Shown: positions 1-6,071 of the stretch, piece after piece | How the letters are laid out: each line of letters opens with the position of its first letter | Numbering within the stretch: the first letter of the stretch is position 1 | Origin: Bacillota bacterium | Lineage (GTDB): Bacteria; Bacillota; Clostridia; DSM-8532 | NCBI GenBank assembly: GCA_023459915.1 | Contig: JAEWSN010000222.1 | Span: forward strand, 1 to 8,477 | Reading direction: 5' to 3' | DNA length: 8,477 nt | Translations under genes and position numbers: made by a program | Notes under the pieces: model-generated | Told to the model about the DNA's origin: nothing | What the model saw: the letters and a program-made list of their open reading frames with translations, nothing else | The model's database searches: none

Positions 1-1
1 T

Positions 2-427
2 GAGGCTGCCATCCGGTACCTGTCGGTGAAGGACCGTACGGAGCAGGGGCTCATTGAACGGCTGCTCCGGGCCGGTTACGAACAGGATGCGGCAGCGGAT
101 GCGGTTTCCAGGATGAAGACCATGGGATATGTCGATGACACGCGGTACGCGCGTCGCTACATTTCCGACCAGCTCATGCTCAAGTCGGTTTCCAGAAAGG
201 CCATCCGAATGGGTCTCCGCGCCCGGGGTGTTTCCGACGAGGTGCTCGACGAGGTGCTGGCGGAAGTGGAACAGACCGATGACGAAACGGCGATCCGTGG
301 GCTTCGGAAGAAATTCGGCAAGTACGACCTGCAGGATCCCCAGATTCAGAAGAAGGCCATGGCCTATCTGCTGCACCGCGGCTTCAGTTACGAAACCGTG
401 CGAAAGGCATTGTCCCGCATGACATGA
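2..427 (+). CDS. recX: RecX regulatory protein, 5'-truncated by the window edge
   Basis: RecX binds RecA filaments in the cytoplasm and modulates (usually inhibits) recombination and the SOS response. The frame is open to the left edge. The 141 visible residues begin EAAIRYLSVKDRTEQGLIERL, which matches the start of the RecX helical repeat region: an 'A..YLs.R..te.eL...L...Gy' pattern. The signature GYVDDTRYARRYISDQL follows at about residues 43-59 of the visible part. Two further three-helix repeats follow (KAIRMGLRARGVSDEVLDEVL, then a C-terminal repeat ending YLLHRGFSYETVRKAL). A GTG at 26 could be read as a start, but the RecX pattern continues upstream of it and no ribosome binding site precedes it, so the true start should be left of the window. 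RecX proteins are often 150-270 residues, so little may be missing. recA commonly lies just upstream, but that cannot be seen here. The stop is TGA at 425-427. I see no clear terminator directly after it. Confidence 0.88.
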   Translation, partial: EAAIRYLSVKDRTEQGLIERLLRAGYEQDAAADAVSRMKTMGYVDDTRYARRYISDQLMLKSVSRKAIRMGLRARGVSDEVLDEVLAEVEQTDDETAIRGLRKKFGKYDLQDPQIQKKAMAYLLHRGFSYETVRKALSRMT

Positions 428-447
428 TTTTTCATATGACAAACTCC

Positions 448-596
448 TCTTGCAAGCCCGGATTACAAACCCATCTTGCAAGCCCGGGTGGCAAGTCCTA
501 TGGAAAACCTGAATGGAAAACCCGGATGGCGAGCCATATGGCTTGCCCTCCGGCCAACCCCAAATAGAGAACCCGGTTCCAAATCTTGTTCCAAAT
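448..596. repeat. Degenerate short direct repeats in the recX-pilin gap
   Basis: The 240-bp gap between recX and the pilin gene has no convincing gene but is rich in short repeats. TCTTGCAAGCCCGG occurs exactly at 448-461 and 474-487. ATGGAAAACC occurs at 500-509 and 513-522. TTCCAAAT occurs at 577-584 and 589-596. Variants of 'aagcccgg / aacccgg' recur between them. The pattern looks like a decayed minisatellite or slippage-prone sequence. I could not identify a promoter here with confidence. Confidence 0.6.
484..553. repeat. Large imperfect inverted repeat (20-nt arms)
   Basis: The arm at 484-503 (starts CCGGGTGGCAAG) pairs with the arm at 534-553 (ends CTTGCCCTCCGG). Of 20 positions, 16 are Watson-Crick, two (488/549 and 496/541) can form G-U in RNA, and two are mismatches. 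The 30-nt loop holds most of the ATGGAAAACC direct repeats. There is no U-tract after it, so it is not a standard intrinsic terminator. It could be a transcribed hairpin in the recX 3' region or the leader of the pilin gene, or a remnant of a palindromic element. Confidence 0.6.
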
Positions 597-667
597 TTAG
601 TTTCAACCCTTGTACCTGTTTCATGTGCGCCTGCCCGTTCGGGGGAATAAAACGGTGGAGGCATTCC

Positions 668-976
668 ATGAAAAACAGAATTGAAGATCCCCAGACAATC
701 CGGCAATCAACCGCGACATCCGTCCGGGCGGCGGCAGAGACGTCCGCCATCTTGGGCGGGAGCCGGCGCAAGTCTCCCTGGATGCATGCCTTGGCGCTGC
801 TCAAAACGGATCAGCGGGGATTGAACACGGTGGAACTCGTGGTCATCATCGCCGTTGTGATTGCATTGGCCCTGCTGTTCCGGACCCGGATCACCGGATT
901 TGTCACAACCCTGCTTGACGGGCTGTTTTCCGACAAGACGGCCGCGGAACTTGTGCGCGGCGTGTCCGTGCCTTGA
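668..976 (+). CDS. Flp1-like type IVb prepilin
   Basis: A 102-residue protein that looks like a class IVb (Flp/Tad) pilin precursor, the small subunit polymerised into Flp-type pili. Residues 46-52 read KTDQRGL, followed by NTVELVVIIAVVIALALLFRTRITGFV. This is a prepilin-peptidase-type site (cleavage after Gly51), a Glu at mature position +5 (E56), and one hydrophobic helix with a basic residue behind it. The resulting mature subunit would be 51 residues, typical of Flp1-like proteins of Gram-positive bacteria. The start is set by a strong ribosome binding site, GGTGGAGG at 654-661, 6 nt before ATG 668. This gives an unusually long hydrophilic leader of 51 residues. An internal Met39 would give a normal short precursor but has no binding site in front. 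No prepilin peptidase, TadA/B/C or RcpC gene is visible, so the gene is isolated from any pilus locus here. The family is fairly sure; a pilus role in this organism is inference. Confidence 0.78.
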   Translation: MKNRIEDPQTIRQSTATSVRAAAETSAILGGSRRKSPWMHALALLKTDQRGLNTVELVVIIAVVIALALLFRTRITGFVTTLLDGLFSDKTAAELVRGVSVP

Positions 977-980
977 AAGC

Positions 981-1006
981 GCTTCCCGCGCTGACGCGCG
1001 GGAAGC
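981..1006 (+). terminator. Strong hairpin after the pilin gene (possible terminator)
   Basis: A perfect 11-bp stem, GCTTCCCGCGC (981-991) with GCGCGGGAAGC (996-1006), closes a TGAC tetraloop 4 nt after the pilin stop. The following bases are TTGGAATTGG, so there is no proper U-tract. It may be a weak intrinsic terminator, a Rho-dependent 3' end, or an mRNA-stabilising hairpin. Confidence 0.5.
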
Positions 1007-1021
1007 TTGGAATTGGCGTCC

Positions 1022-1051
1022 TTTACACCCATGCGGCAGCCATGGTACAAT
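1022..1051 (+). promoter_or_regulatory. Sigma70/SigA-type promoter for rpsO
   Basis: TTTACA at 1022-1027 (-35) and TACAAT at 1046-1051 (-10) are separated by 18 bp. A TG at 1043-1044 makes an extended -10 element (TGGTACAAT). Transcription would start near 1058, giving an rpsO leader of about 85 nt. Both hexamers match consensus at five of six positions. It sits directly after the pilin hairpin and before rpsO, as expected. Confidence 0.72.
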
Positions 1052-1057
1052 GCTTTG

Positions 1058-1143
1058 GTATGGAATGAACCATCCGCGCGGTTCACGGACCTCCAACCGG
1101 GTACTGGGCGGGTGGCAATTGTACGGAGTGAAGGGAGAAAACA
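1058..1143 (+). promoter_or_regulatory. rpsO 5' leader, candidate S15 autoregulatory element
   Basis: The inferred leader can fold. TGAACC (1066-1071) pairs with GGTTCA (1080-1085). Downstream, the segment 1093-1099 can pair with 1109-1115, or alternatively CC...GTAC (1097-1104) can pair with GTACGG (1121-1126). CTCC at 1091-1094 is complementary to GGAG at 1134-1137 in the ribosome binding site AAGGGAG (1131-1137). S15 represses its own translation through structurally different leaders in several bacteria (E. coli, Geobacillus, Thermus), so such an element is expected. That this particular fold is the S15 site is inference. Confidence 0.35.
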
Positions 1144-1407
1144 ATGGAAAGACCGGCCAAGAGCGACATCATCAGCAGCAACGCGCGTCACGAGGGAGAC
1201 ACCGGGTCTCCGGAGGTTCAGGTTGCCCTGTTGACAGAGCGCATCAACCACCTCACGCAGCACCTGAAGGTGCACAAGAAGGATCACCATTCCCGTCGTG
1301 GCCTGCTCAAGATGGTTGGCGCGCGTCGCGGACTGTTGAACTACCTGATGAAGAAGGATATTCTTCGTTACCGCGAGTTGATCGCGAAACTCGAACTCAG
1401 AAAGTGA
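1144..1407 (+). CDS. rpsO: 30S ribosomal protein S15
   Basis: S15 is a primary 16S rRNA-binding protein of the small-subunit platform and also forms part of an inter-subunit bridge. The 87-residue product is near the usual 88-89 residues. It carries the family signatures GDTGSPEVQVALLTERI (about residues 19-35), HLKVHKKDHHSRRGLL (about 41-56) and the C-terminal RRGLLNYLMKKD...YRELIAKLELR. The conserved HxxDxxSRRGL loop that contacts 16S rRNA is intact. ATG 1144 follows AAGGGAG by 6 nt. It is read from its own promoter (1022-1051), is closed by an intrinsic terminator that begins at the stop codon, and is followed by pnp, the usual partner gene. Nothing is unusual in the protein. Confidence 0.97.
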   Translation: MERPAKSDIISSNARHEGDTGSPEVQVALLTERINHLTQHLKVHKKDHHSRRGLLKMVGARRGLLNYLMKKDILRYRELIAKLELRK

Positions 1408-1437
1408 GAAAGGCGGGCGACCGCCTTTCTTCTTATT
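1407..1437 (+). terminator. Intrinsic terminator of rpsO
   Basis: GAAAGGCGG (1408-1416) pairs perfectly with CCGCCTTTC (1421-1429) around a GCGA (GNRA) tetraloop, and A1407-T1430 extends the stem. The tail is TTCTTATT. The hairpin starts on the last base of the rpsO stop codon. Read-through into pnp is likely to be partial, as rpsO and pnp are co-transcribed to some degree in other bacteria. Confidence 0.85.
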
Positions 1438-1536
1438 GCCGGAATTCGTACCGGCAACCGCTTCATGGAGGTGAACGGTTGCCGGCTGCGGAGCCGGTGA
1501 TGGCTGTGGGGTTCGCAACGGGCGAAACGCAGCCGG
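1436..1536 (+). promoter_or_regulatory. pnp leader, upstream part: mutually exclusive hairpins
   Basis: Several stems compete. TTGCCGG (1436-1442) pairs with CCGGCAA (1451-1457). The same CCGGCAA is also the start of a perfect 10-bp stem, CCGGCAACCG (1451-1460) with CGGTTGCCGG (1476-1485). With one bulged C, that stem extends 3 bp (TTC 1462-1464 / GAA 1473-1475) to an AUGGAGGU loop holding a Shine-Dalgarno-like sequence. Downstream, GGCTGTG (1502-1508) pairs with CGCAGCC (1528-1534) and TTCGC (1512-1516) with GCGAA (1522-1526). Alternatively CCGGCTGCG (1482-1490) pairs perfectly with CGCAGCCGG (1528-1536). The overlapping options are the hallmark of a switching leader, but the ligand or protein is unknown. 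Confidence 0.5.
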
Positions 1537-1558
1537 ACAATATGGGCAAGGCTGGTCG

Positions 1559-1667
1559 CAGGGCAACAGAAGCTCAGCGAGCAGGGATGATTCATTGGCA
1601 CGGGCGGAGATTGCCGGCCGGAGAGGATCATGTGGAATCATCCTTGCTCCCTGATCTTTTGTCCCTG
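1559..1667 (+). promoter_or_regulatory. Long double-stranded stem in the pnp leader (RNase III-type)
   Basis: The arms 1566-1593 and 1635-1662 form 26 pairs in 28 positions (24 Watson-Crick, 2 G-U, mismatches at 1578/1650 and 1573/1655). After a 2-nt bulge (1564-1565), five more pairs form (1559-1563 with 1663-1667). The loop is 41 nt (1594-1634). The total of about 31 bp is far longer than a terminator, has no U-tract, and ends 16 nt before the pnp ribosome binding site. In E. coli, pnp is autoregulated through RNase III cutting a long leader stem followed by PNPase-dependent decay. The same arrangement is plausible here. Confidence 0.6.
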
Positions 1668-1698
1668 TGGCACAGGCCGTCGTAAAGGAGCTGACTGT

Positions 1699-3804
1699 AT
1701 GAAAAAAACATTCACCACCGAGGTGGCCGGCAGGCCCCTCACCATTGAAATTGGCCAGCTGGCACAGCTGGCCAATGGCGCGGCGCTGGTCCGCTACGGC
1801 GAAACGGTTGTCATGTCCACCGCCACCGCGTCCGTCAAGCCTCGCGACGGAATCGACTTCTTTCCGTTGAGCGTGGACTACGAAGAAAAAATGTATGCCG
1901 TAGGGAAGATTCCCGGCGGCTTTATCAAGCGGGAGGGACGTCCCACGGAGCGCGCCATCCTGACCAGCCGTGTCATCGATCGCCAGATGCGCCCCCGCTT
2001 CCCCAAGGACTTGCGCAACGATGTCGCGCTCATCAACACCGTCATGTCGGTGGAACAGGACAACTCTCCCGAATTTGCCGCGATCATCGGCGCCGCCGTG
2101 TCCCTGGCCATTTCCGACATTCCGTTCAATGGTCCCATCGCGGGCGTCATCCTCGGGCTTGTCGATGGCAAGGTGGTCATCAATCCCACAGCGGAACAGC
2201 GTGAAGTCAGCGACATGTACGTCACCCTGTCCGCCGATCGCAGGAAAATCATCATGATCGAGGCCGGTGCCAACCAGGTGCCGGATGCCGTGATGCTCGA
2301 CGCCATCCGCCAGGGGCATCAGGCCATCGTCAAAATCATCGATTTCATCGACACCATTGTCGCGGAAGTCGGCAAGCCGAAGTTCGCCTATGAATCCATG
2401 AAGGTCGAAGAGTCGCTTTTCAGCACCGTGTACGAGATGGCCAAGGAAGACATGAAGCTGGCCATGCTCAACGACGACAAGACGGTGCGCGATGCCAAGG
2501 TCGCGGTCGTGTACGACAAGGTCCAGGAAGCCCTGGCCGAGTCGCATCCGGACATGAAGGCCAAAATTGGCGAGGCGCTGTACAAGCTGCAAAAAAAGAT
2601 TGTCCGCACCCTGATCCTCGAAGAGGGCAAGCGTGTGGATGGCCGCGGCCTGATGGACATCCGTCCCCTTTCCGCGGAAGTGGGCATTCTGCCGCGCACA
2701 CACGGCTCAGGGCTTTTCCAGCGCGGACAGACCCAGGTGCTCACCACGGTCACCCTTGGCCCGGTGAGCGAAATGCAAATGCTTGACGGTGTGGATCTCG
2801 AGGATTCCAAGCGCTACATCCACCACTACAACTTCCCGGCCTACAGCGTCGGCGAAGCCAAGACCTCCCGTGGCGCGGGCCGTCGCGAAATCGGTCATGG
2901 CGCGCTGGCCGAACGTGCGCTGGTGCCTGTCATTCCGCCGATTGAAGATTTCCCGTACGCCATCCGGCTGGTTTCCGAGGTGCTGATGTCCAACGGCTCC
3001 ACCTCCCAGGGCAGCATCTGCGCGAGCACGCTGGCGCTGATGGATGCGGGTGTGCCGCTCATCGAGCCGGTTGCCGGCATTTCCACCGGTCTGGTGGTCG
3101 ACGAGGAGAACGAAGACCGCTATGTGGTGTTCATGGACATCCAGGGCATTGAAGACTTCTTCGGTGACATGGATTTCAAGGTTGGTGGCACGAAGAACGG
3201 CATCACCGCCATTCAGGTCGACATCAAGGTCGACGGGCTCACCTTTGACATCATCGAGCAGGCTTTTGAAATCACACGCAAGGGACGCATGGACATCCTG
3301 AACAACACCATGCTGCCTTGCATCGACAAGCCGCGTGAAACATTGTCCAAGTACGCGCCGAAGATTTACCAGATGAAGATCGACGCGGACAAGATCCGTG
3401 AGGTCATTGGCCCCGGCGGCAAGGTGATCAACAAGATCATCCAGGACACCGGCGTCAAGATCGACCTCGAGGACGACGGCTCCGTCTTCATCGCCACCTC
3501 CGACGAGGAAGCCGGCCGCAAAGCCATGCGCATCATCGAAGGCATTGTGGGCAATGTGGAAGTCGGCACCGTCTACACCGGCAAGGTCACCCGCATCATG
3601 AACTTCGGCGCATTTGTCGAGTTCCTGCCGGGCAAGGAAGGCCTGGTCCACATCTCCAAGCTCGATCACAAGCGTGTGGCGAAGGTGGAGGATGTGGTCT
3701 CGGTCGGTGATGAGATTCTGGTCCGTGTGGTGGAAGTGGACAAGCAGGGACGCATCAACCTCTCCCGCAAGGACGCCATGCCGGAGCCGGGCCAGGAAGG
3801 CTGA
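1699..3804 (+). CDS. pnp: Polyribonucleotide nucleotidyltransferase (PNPase)
   Basis: PNPase is a trimeric, phosphorolytic 3'-5' exoribonuclease of the RNA degradosome that also adds heteropolymeric tails. The 701-residue product has the full domain order: RNase PH-like domain 1 (about 3-140, with the loop RVIDRQMRPRFP), an all-helical linker, catalytic RNase PH-like domain 2 (about 310-545), a KH domain (about 555-613, GPGG loop at 571-574) and an S1 domain (about 622-693). Catalytic Asp486, Asp492 and Lys494 fall in EDFFGDMDFK at the same numbers as in E. coli PNPase. ATG 1699 is chosen because AAAGGAG (1684-1690) lies 8 nt upstream and the family N-terminus (KKTFTTEVAGRPL) begins there. 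An in-frame ATG at 1630 would add 23 non-family residues. It follows rpsO, as in many bacteria, and its long structured leader suggests post-transcriptional autoregulation. Confidence 0.97.
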   Translation: MKKTFTTEVAGRPLTIEIGQLAQLANGAALVRYGETVVMSTATASVKPRDGIDFFPLSVDYEEKMYAVGKIPGGFIKREGRPTERAILTSRVIDRQMRPRFPKDLRNDVALINTVMSVEQDNSPEFAAIIGAAVSLAISDIPFNGPIAGVILGLVDGKVVINPTAEQREVSDMYVTLSADRRKIIMIEAGANQVPDAVMLDAIRQGHQAIVKIIDFIDTIVAEVGKPKFAYESMKVEESLFSTVYEMAKEDMKLAMLNDDKTVRDAKVAVVYDKVQEALAESHPDMKAKIGEALYKLQKKIVRTLILEEGKRVDGRGLMDIRPLSAEVGILPRTHGSGLFQRGQTQVLTTVTLGPVSEMQMLDGVDLEDSKRYIHHYNFPAYSVGEAKTSRGAGRREIGHGALAERALVPVIPPIEDFPYAIRLVSEVLMSNGSTSQGSICASTLALMDAGVPLIEPVAGISTGLVVDEENEDRYVVFMDIQGIEDFFGDMDFKVGGTKNGITAIQVDIKVDGLTFDIIEQAFEITRKGRMDILNNTMLPCIDKPRETLSKYAPKIYQMKIDADKIREVIGPGGKVINKIIQDTGVKIDLEDDGSVFIATSDEEAGRKAMRIIEGIVGNVEVGTVYTGKVTRIMNFGAFVEFLPGKEGLVHISKLDHKRVAKVEDVVSVGDEILVRVVEVDKQGRINLSRKDAMPEPGQEG

Positions 3805-3843
3805 ACCAGGGCATATTCCGGTGATCGGATTGACAGTTGAGCG

Positions 3844-3871
3844 GAGGCAGCCCGGAAGGGTTGCCTCTTTG
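3844..3871 (+). terminator. Probable intrinsic terminator after pnp
   Basis: GAGGCAGCCC (3844-3853) pairs with GGGTTGCCTC (3858-3867) over 10 bp, with one G-U pair, around a GGAA (GNRA) tetraloop. The tail TTTGCCTGT is a weak U-tract. It stands 40 nt after the pnp stop and 27 nt before the glgA start, so glgA may depend partly on read-through or on a promoter I cannot see. Confidence 0.65.
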
Positions 3872-3893
3872 CCTGTAAACGGGAGAACTGCAG

Positions 3894-5351
3894 ATGTGTG
3901 ACACAGCGTGGCCATCCGAACAGACAGTCTGGTATGTATCGGCAGAGGCCTCTCCCCATGTCAAGGTGGGGGGACTGGGCGATGTTGCCGGCGAGTTGCC
4001 TGCAGCCCTTGCGGCACGGGGCGTTGATATCCTTTTGTGTCTGCCGCTGCATGCGGACATTGGTATTCCGGAGACAGCGGTCACGGCAGAAATTTCAGGC
4101 CTGCCCGCCTGGGTTGGGCCTGCCCGTGTGCACCATGTCGCCACAACGGTGCCGGCCCTGCTGTTGTTCGAGCTGCCCCGCTGGTTTGGCCGTTCACAGG
4201 TCTATGGATGGGCGGACGACAATGAGCGGTTTGCCGCATTCTGCCTGGCGGTGGCCGCATATGCCGCCCAGGGGACGAACAGGCCCGCGCTGCTGCACCT
4301 GCAGGACTGGCATACGGCGTCCATCGCCCTGCTGACACACCTGGCCAAAGGGCTTCCGGCGTCACATCCGTTGTTCCCGCTGGGCGGCATCCGCACGCTG
4401 CTCACCATCCACAGCATGCAATACCAGGGATGGCACAACCGGGCCTTTCCCTACTTGTTCGACATGGGATTCAACACATCGGACATGTCCCGGGTTGCCG
4501 GCTGCTTCGAGGAGGGGTATCAGGCGCTGCGCGCCGGCATTCTCTGGTCGGACGCGGTGGGAACGGTCAGCCCCACGCATGCGGCCGAGTTGCTCACGGC
4601 TGCGGGCGGCTTCGGGCTGTCCGCCGTTCTCAGGGAACGTGTGGATCACCTGCCGGCGGGTCTGTACCGGGGCATACTCAACCGTATCGGTCCTTCCTGG
4701 GATCCCGCCGGAGATGCCGTCCTGCCGGAACCCTTTTCCGCGGCAACCATTGGGAAGCGAGCCAAAAACCGTGCCCTGCTGCACGGAGCGCTGGGATTTT
4801 CCCTGGACGACAAGCCGCTGATGGCATTTGTCGGCCGGCTTGCCACGGGAAAAGGATTGACGTTGCTGGAGACGGTCATGCCGGAATGGCTGGACAAGGG
4901 GATCAAGCTGGTGGTGCTCGGCGTTGGCGAGGCGGAGGCGGAGGCGTGTGTGCGCCGTCTGTGCATGCTGCGTCCGGCGCAGGTTGTCTGGCGGCGGGGA
5001 TACCTGCCCGAACTCGCGCGCCGCATCTATGGCGGCGCAGACATGCTGCTGATGCCCTCCGAACGTGAAGCCTGCGGCATCAGCCAGCAAATTGCCATGC
5101 GGTATGGCTGTATTCCCATCGCGCACGGGACGGGCGGGCTGGCGGACACCATCACGGATGGGGAGACGGGATTCCTGTATCGGCCGCAGCAGGCGGACAT
5201 GCTGTCAAAAGCATTGGCCAGGGCCTGTGAAGCCCACAGGAACCCCGCGCGTTGGCAGGAGATGATGCGTGCGGCCATGGCCTCGGTTTCCGATTTGACG
5301 TCGGCTGCCGCCGCGTATCAGGACTATTACCAGGCCGTGCTGCGGGCATAG
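3894..5351 (+). CDS. glgA: Glycogen (starch) synthase-like glycosyltransferase, GT5
   Basis: GlgA extends alpha-1,4-glucan chains in the cytoplasm using ADP-glucose. The 485-residue product has the two-Rossmann GT-B plan of family GT5. The N-terminal signature is VSAEASPHVKVGGLGDV (Lys24 of KxGGL binds the nucleotide sugar). LFELPRWFGRSQVYGWADDNERFAAF and HLQDWHTA (135-142) follow, then TIHSMQYQGW and TVSPTHAAEL. The C-terminal domain has GRLATGKG (Arg315 and Lys320, matching E. coli Arg300/Lys305) and PSEREACGISQ, with Glu392 matching E. coli catalytic Glu377. MRYGCIPIAHGTGGLADTI completes it. Oddities: the usual GILNGID..W.P reads GILNRIGPSWDP, and FEPCG reads REACG, so substrate details may differ. 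ATG 3894 follows GGGAG (3881-3885) by 8 nt. No glgB, glgC or glgP is nearby; nth follows 27 nt downstream, probably in the same transcript. Confidence 0.87.
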   Translation: MCDTAWPSEQTVWYVSAEASPHVKVGGLGDVAGELPAALAARGVDILLCLPLHADIGIPETAVTAEISGLPAWVGPARVHHVATTVPALLLFELPRWFGRSQVYGWADDNERFAAFCLAVAAYAAQGTNRPALLHLQDWHTASIALLTHLAKGLPASHPLFPLGGIRTLLTIHSMQYQGWHNRAFPYLFDMGFNTSDMSRVAGCFEEGYQALRAGILWSDAVGTVSPTHAAELLTAAGGFGLSAVLRERVDHLPAGLYRGILNRIGPSWDPAGDAVLPEPFSAATIGKRAKNRALLHGALGFSLDDKPLMAFVGRLATGKGLTLLETVMPEWLDKGIKLVVLGVGEAEAEACVRRLCMLRPAQVVWRRGYLPELARRIYGGADMLLMPSEREACGISQQIAMRYGCIPIAHGTGGLADTITDGETGFLYRPQQADMLSKALARACEAHRNPARWQEMMRAAMASVSDLTSAAAAYQDYYQAVLRA

Positions 5352-5378
5352 GGGAGAACATCTGGGAGGAAGAGGCAT

Positions 5379-6071
5379 ATGGACAGAAAAACCAGGGCGC
5401 GAAGGCTGCGGGACATCTTGGTGACGCTTTATCCGGATGTGACCTGCACACTCGATTATGAAAATCCGCTGCAGCTGCTGGTGGCGACACAGCTTGCGGC
5501 ACAATCGACCGACGCGCGCGTCAACATTGTCACCCGGGATCTGTTTGCGAAGTACCGGACAGTGGCAGATTACGCGGCGGCGGCGTTGCCCGAGCTGGAA
5601 CAGGATATCCACGCGACGGGTTTTTTCCGAAACAAGGCCAAAAATCTCAAGGCCTGCTGCATGGCCTTGCTGCAACGTCATGACGGCGAGGTGCCGCATA
5701 CCCTGGATGCGCTCGTGGCATTGCCGGGTGTGGGCAGGAAGACCGCAAATGTGGTGCTGGGCACATGCTTCGGTGTGCCGGGCATCATTGTGGACACCCA
5801 CGCGGGCCGGCTGGCCAGGCGGATGGGGCTCACCCGGCAGGAAAGCCCGGAGGCCGTGGAAAAGGATCTGATGAAGCTGCTTCCCAGAAAGGACTGGACA
5901 GACTTCAGCCATCGGCTGGTGGCGCACGGCCGGGCCATTTGCACCGCAAGAAAACCGCGTTGCGACTTGTGCGCGTGCCGCCCTTTTTGTGAGGCGGGCA
6001 GTCAGCCCGGCGGGGCGCAGGCGTCCACACCAAAGCCGAAGCGCCGAAAGACTTCGCCAATAAAGGATTAA
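5379..6071 (+). CDS. nth: Endonuclease III (DNA glycosylase/AP lyase)
   Basis: Nth removes oxidised pyrimidines from DNA and cleaves the abasic site. The 230-residue product has the HhH-GPD fold. LLVATQLAAQSTDARVN lies at 33-49, and the helix-hairpin-helix LPGVGRKTANVV at 115-126 contains catalytic Lys121. VDTHAGRLARRMGL at 138-151 contains catalytic Asp139. The [4Fe-4S] cluster motif C188-X6-C195-X2-C198-X5-C204 is intact, with an extra Cys200 inside it. The usual VDTHVxRV reads VDTHAGRL. The start is ATG 5379 behind GGGAGG (5364-5369). After the cluster there is a hydrophilic tail of about 25 residues; its last five residues (SPIKD) and the TAA stop are written by the first copy of the intergenic repeat array. 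The gene was therefore probably remodelled at its 3' end, in a non-catalytic part. It is probably co-transcribed with glgA. Confidence 0.95.
   Translation: MDRKTRARRLRDILVTLYPDVTCTLDYENPLQLLVATQLAAQSTDARVNIVTRDLFAKYRTVADYAAAALPELEQDIHATGFFRNKAKNLKACCMALLQRHDGEVPHTLDALVALPGVGRKTANVVLGTCFGVPGIIVDTHAGRLARRMGLTRQESPEAVEKDLMKLLPRKDWTDFSHRLVAHGRAICTARKPRCDLCACRPFCEAGSQPGGAQASTPKPKRRKTSPIKD

Noticed and set aside
476..667. Upstream extension of the pilin gene to an earlier start
   Set aside because: The extra residues are Cys/Pro-rich and not family-like. The strong ribosome binding site is at 654-661, directly before ATG 668.
1512..1541. TTCGCA-N18-GACAAT as a pnp promoter
   Set aside because: Both hexamers are weak and the region is better explained by hairpin-forming leader sequence. 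It cannot be excluded that pnp has its own promoter.
861..1685. A 274-codon open frame on the + strand crossing rpsO
   Set aside because: It overlaps rpsO in another frame and has no family signature. Only its last part (from 1479) is mentioned, as a speculative leader ORF.
1630..1698. Earlier pnp start at ATG 1630
   Set aside because: The 23 extra residues do not match PNPase N-termini, there is no ribosome binding site, and the ATG lies inside the loop of the long leader stem.
811..2703. A 630-codon open frame on the - strand
   Set aside because: It lies antisense to rpsO and pnp, which are certain. Its translation is His/Asp/Arg-rich with no domain I recognise, as expected for the complement of a high-GC gene with strong third-position bias.
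3830..3858. TTGACA at 3830-3835 as a -35 box for glgA
   Set aside because: At 17 bp spacing the sequence is CGGAAG, nothing like a -10 box, and it lies inside the pnp terminator hairpin.
2707..3915. A 402-codon open frame on the - strand
   Set aside because: Antisense to pnp, low-complexity Asp/His/Val/Leu-rich translation, no ribosome binding site or family signature.
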